Origin: Leucobacter luti
Lineage (GTDB): Bacteria; Actinomycetota; Actinomycetes; Actinomycetales; Microbacteriaceae
Length of the DNA stretch: 64,000 nt
Direction of reading: 5' to 3'
NCBI RefSeq assembly: GCF_004217175.1
Contig: NZ_SHKI01000006.1
Span: forward strand, 286,130 to 350,129
The translations under genes and the position numbers were made by a program. This document shows positions 62,801 to 64,000 of this stretch, piece after piece. Under the pieces are notes generated by a model, which was not told the DNA's origin, searched no databases, and saw nothing but the letters and a program-made list of their open reading frames with translations. Numbering within the stretch: the stretch's first letter is position 1; each line of letters starts with the position of its first letter.

Positions 62801-64000
62801 ACCGTGCCCGCCAACGATTCGGTCGTGCTGAGCTACCAGGTGACGGTCAACGCCGACGCCACGGCCCCGGCAGTGATCGGCAACGTGGTCACGAGCCCGG
62901 ACATGTCGAACGATCCCGAGGATCCGCCCGCCACGACGCACCCCGTGCGCACGATTGTGCTCGACAAGACGGCCGATCCGGCCACGGGCAGCACGGTCAT
63001 GTCGGGCGACGTGATCACGTACACCGTGACCGCGACCAACCCGTCCGCGGTCGACTTCACCGACGTCACGGTGTCCGACAGCCTGCGCGACATTATCGCG
63101 AACGGCACACTGACCGGCTCGATCTCGGGCGGCGCAGTCTACGACCCGCTCGCGCAGTCGATCTCGTGGACCGGTGATATTGCGGCCGGTGAGAGCGTGG
63201 TGATCAGCTACCAGGTGCGCGTCAACGACGTGATCACCCCCGAGGGTGCGGTGCTGCGGAACGTGGTGTCGAGCCCGGATTCCCCGACGAGCCCCGAGAC
63301 GGAGCACCCGACGGATAACCCGCGTGGTGCGGTCACGCTCGCGAAGAGCGCTGATCCGGCTTCCGGGTCGACGGTTCGCCCGGGCGACGAGGTGACGTAC
63401 ACGGTTACCGTGACCAACGACACCCCGCGCGTGGTGCGTGACGTGAATGTGGTCGATGACGTGAGCGGTCTGCTCGCGAACGCGACGATTGACACGGCTG
63501 GTCTGCCCGAGGGTATGACGCTGCTCGGGAACGAGCTGGTGTGGGTGGGCGATGTTGCCGGTGGTGAGACGATCACGCTGAGCTACACGGCGACGGTGAA
63601 TGCCGACGCCGAGGCGCCCGCGGTGCTGAAGAACGTCGTGACGAGTACCGACATGACGAACGAGCCCGAGAACCCGCCCACAACCGAGCACCCCGTGCGC
63701 ACGATCGCGCTGGTGAAGACGGCCGATCCGGCCGCCGGCAGCTCGGTGAAGTCGGGTGACGTGATCACCTACACCGTGACCGCGACCAACCCGTCGTCGG
63801 CCGACTACACGGGTGTGACCGTGACGGACGATCTCAGCGGTGTGCTGAACAATGCGACGCTCACCGGTGACCTCACCGAGGGTGCGGTCATTGATGAGGA
63901 CGCGCAGTCGATCTCGTGGACCGGTGATATTGCGGCCGGTGAGAGCGTGGTGATCAGCTACCAGGTGCGCGTCAACGACGTGATCACCCCCGAGGGTGCG
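59867..64000 (+). CDS. Large secreted DUF11-repeat surface protein, 3' end missing
   Basis: A secreted protein of at least 1378 residues that runs off the right edge. GTG at 59867 follows GAGGAGA (59857-59863). The signal peptide has a basic start (WRRVRS), a hydrophobic core and a likely cut after SVASA (about residue 45). Residues about 45-480 resemble FG-GAP beta-propeller repeats (FGYSVDIDEAAGVIAVGA, FGEAVSVSGTHIVVGAPN). From about 480 on, at least seven DUF11 modules of 120-160 residues follow, each with a K-S/T-A-D-P start, PGDxVTYTVTATN and LSWTGDVPAGE-like strands. Such proteins are usually wall-bound adhesins or stalks; an LPXTG or other anchor would be beyond the edge. Confidence 0.9.
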   Translation, partial: MEYLRVHSPHAPGGGLWRRVRSTIAAGATAILTAGMLIAVPSVASAETTVADLAPFDATQAERYVEVAQFGTDVAGADQARTGYDVKLDGSTVVFTQERGSRTAGSGSVVVRSWTGPDLGEFSNTTLATPADAKGFGYSVDIDEAAGVIAVGARYSQEVYVYTRSGDEWTTTPTKITPADSTRVAKVASFGEAVSVSGTHIVVGAPNSRVDDQVNAGAAFVAAMADAVAADVQAAPILLSENQVHADDVYGQIVTARGPTAVVSAPQHAELAADGKPYQVGQISSWDLDAGALTFTTAADVNQAQVAFPAIADGGSWAGLGRAATITEDGRILAGAPSEVLYEGSAPGDIATATDTTQGAVYVYNADGSLAGKTASERPHQYSFGASLDLNETTNELFVGSLNQDNTPNTGLVQLYELQGPASTTPLKPLATKDGGESKFGTFGILGGSVQAGSSVDAAGTTHHRAVVSSSGNVYVFESPNAVTLTKTTSLAPGNASPSAVDGRNVADYTVTVQNTTGMPLTDFTVTDDLSNVLDDAEISKVSASRGEANLAGSQLTWTGDLAVDETITITYRATVNAAVDADDEDVQDFTEPIAALVNSVTTTQERDGVAEGVPSVRDAADAGNRDAWTTGVTVTTPIDGALKLAKSAADADGNGHAAPGEVVSYTITATNVGGLTIADAAVQDDLSGVLAYAGAPENIRVALVDRDGGDLSAPDATFTEPLLSWQGEVPAGAVLTITYDVTTKSADELYPLDGGEALVNSVESPHNVDPEGPGTSTPVEDELTLAKTATPNSGTEVKPGDEIVYTLTLTNKDQTADKAGVTVTDDLSGVLPYATLQGEPSAGATVTDSILSWTGDVPAGETVTITYTVQVRDDAPNGQVIGNHASSADVREDPPGTEHEVDNPRGTVELSKSADPASGTAVRPGDTVTYSVTATNDAATDMVNVTVEDTVSGPATVVLSSLPSGAELDGQTIRWTGTVPANDSVVLSYQVTVNADATAPAVIGNVVTSPDMSNDPEDPPATTHPVRTIVLDKTADPATGSTVMSGDVITYTVTATNPSAVDFTDVTVSDSLRDIIANGTLTGSISGGAVYDPLAQSISWTGDIAAGESVVISYQVRVNDVITPEGAVLRNVVSSPDSPTSPETEHPTDNPRGAVTLAKSADPASGSTVRPGDEVTYTVTVTNDTPRVVRDVNVVDDVSGLLANATIDTAGLPEGMTLLGNELVWVGDVAGGETITLSYTATVNADAEAPAVLKNVVTSTDMTNEPENPPTTEHPVRTIALVKTADPAAGSSVKSGDVITYTVTATNPSSADYTGVTVTDDLSGVLNNATLTGDLTEGAVIDEDAQSISWTGDIAAGESVVISYQVRVNDVITPEGA
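63151..64000 (+). repeat. 750-bp super-repeat of DUF11 module pairs
   Basis: Bases 63151-63250 and 63901-64000 are identical over all 100 positions, exactly 750 bp apart. The period equals two DUF11 modules of 125 residues, and the copy may continue past the edge. The flanking parts of the modules are similar but less exact. Confidence 0.93.

Noticed and set aside
61499..63691. A 730-codon open frame on the minus strand opposite the DUF11 gene
   Set aside because: It follows from the high-GC codon pattern of the real gene. It has no ribosome binding site, no recognisable domain, and a composition rich in Arg, Gly, Val and His typical of antisense shadows.

Overview
The window is one stretch of a high-GC actinobacterial chromosome. 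The tRNA-Trp / secE / nusG block, actinobacterial-type LpdA quinone reductase, CE1758/CE1759-type flavin pair and gene style point to the family Microbacteriaceae, possibly a Leucobacter-like organism; the genus is an inference. I saw no rRNA, CRISPR array, insertion sequence, integrase or prophage gene. Coding density is high, and most gene ends are marked by perfect hairpins.

Region 1 (1-29800) is dominated by amine and polyamine use. After a phosphohexomutase cut by the left edge, a 39-residue Cys-rich protein and an ABM monooxygenase, there is an amine oxidase-PucR operon (3788-5017 and 2309-3757) divergent from a complete PotABCD-type ABC operon (5322-9362). An MHS-family transporter, a creatinase-like M24 hydrolase and a TetR regulator follow. 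Next comes a second, paralogous PotABCD-type operon (13419-17353) with a cupin and an acetylpolyamine-amidohydrolase-like HDAC. A further operon (19008-24296) holds an XRE-cupin regulator, a PuuB-like oxidase, a cupin, a sarcosine-oxidase-like enzyme and a YtcJ-like amidohydrolase. A coiled-coil protein, a second amine oxidase, purine nucleoside phosphorylase, tryptophan 2,3-dioxygenase and an amino acid permease close the region.

Region 2 (29900-47800) holds a large Orn/Lys/Arg decarboxylase, a small SIP-domain protein behind an iron-box-like site, LpdA and a cupredoxin lipoprotein. It also has an amidase / carbamoylase / MHS transporter / LysR operon, an RNA methyltransferase divergent from Maf, and a second PucR gene divergent from a CoA-acylating semialdehyde dehydrogenase and a class III aminotransferase. 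The last two suit beta-alanine or another omega-amino acid, so the nitrogen theme continues.

Region 3 (47800-56640) contains a MarR-MFS pair, a flavin-dependent two-component monooxygenase operon (LLM, MarR, FMN reductase), and a YhgE/Pip-type membrane protein. That protein is preceded by a small ABC ATPase in which all four catalytic motifs are altered, and is followed by a TetR regulator.

Region 4 (56680-64000) is housekeeping (aspC, tRNA-Trp, secE, nusG). After a strong terminator and about 370 bp of non-coding DNA comes a very large secreted protein with an FG-GAP-like N-terminal domain and DUF11 modules, some repeated with a 750-bp period and 100 identical bases. It runs off the right edge. 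The most distinctive signals are a pair of near-identical operators flanking the TetR/M24/ABC locus, the degenerate ATPase beside YhgE, an IdeR-like box before the SIP protein, and a terminator hairpin directly before the secE ribosome binding site.
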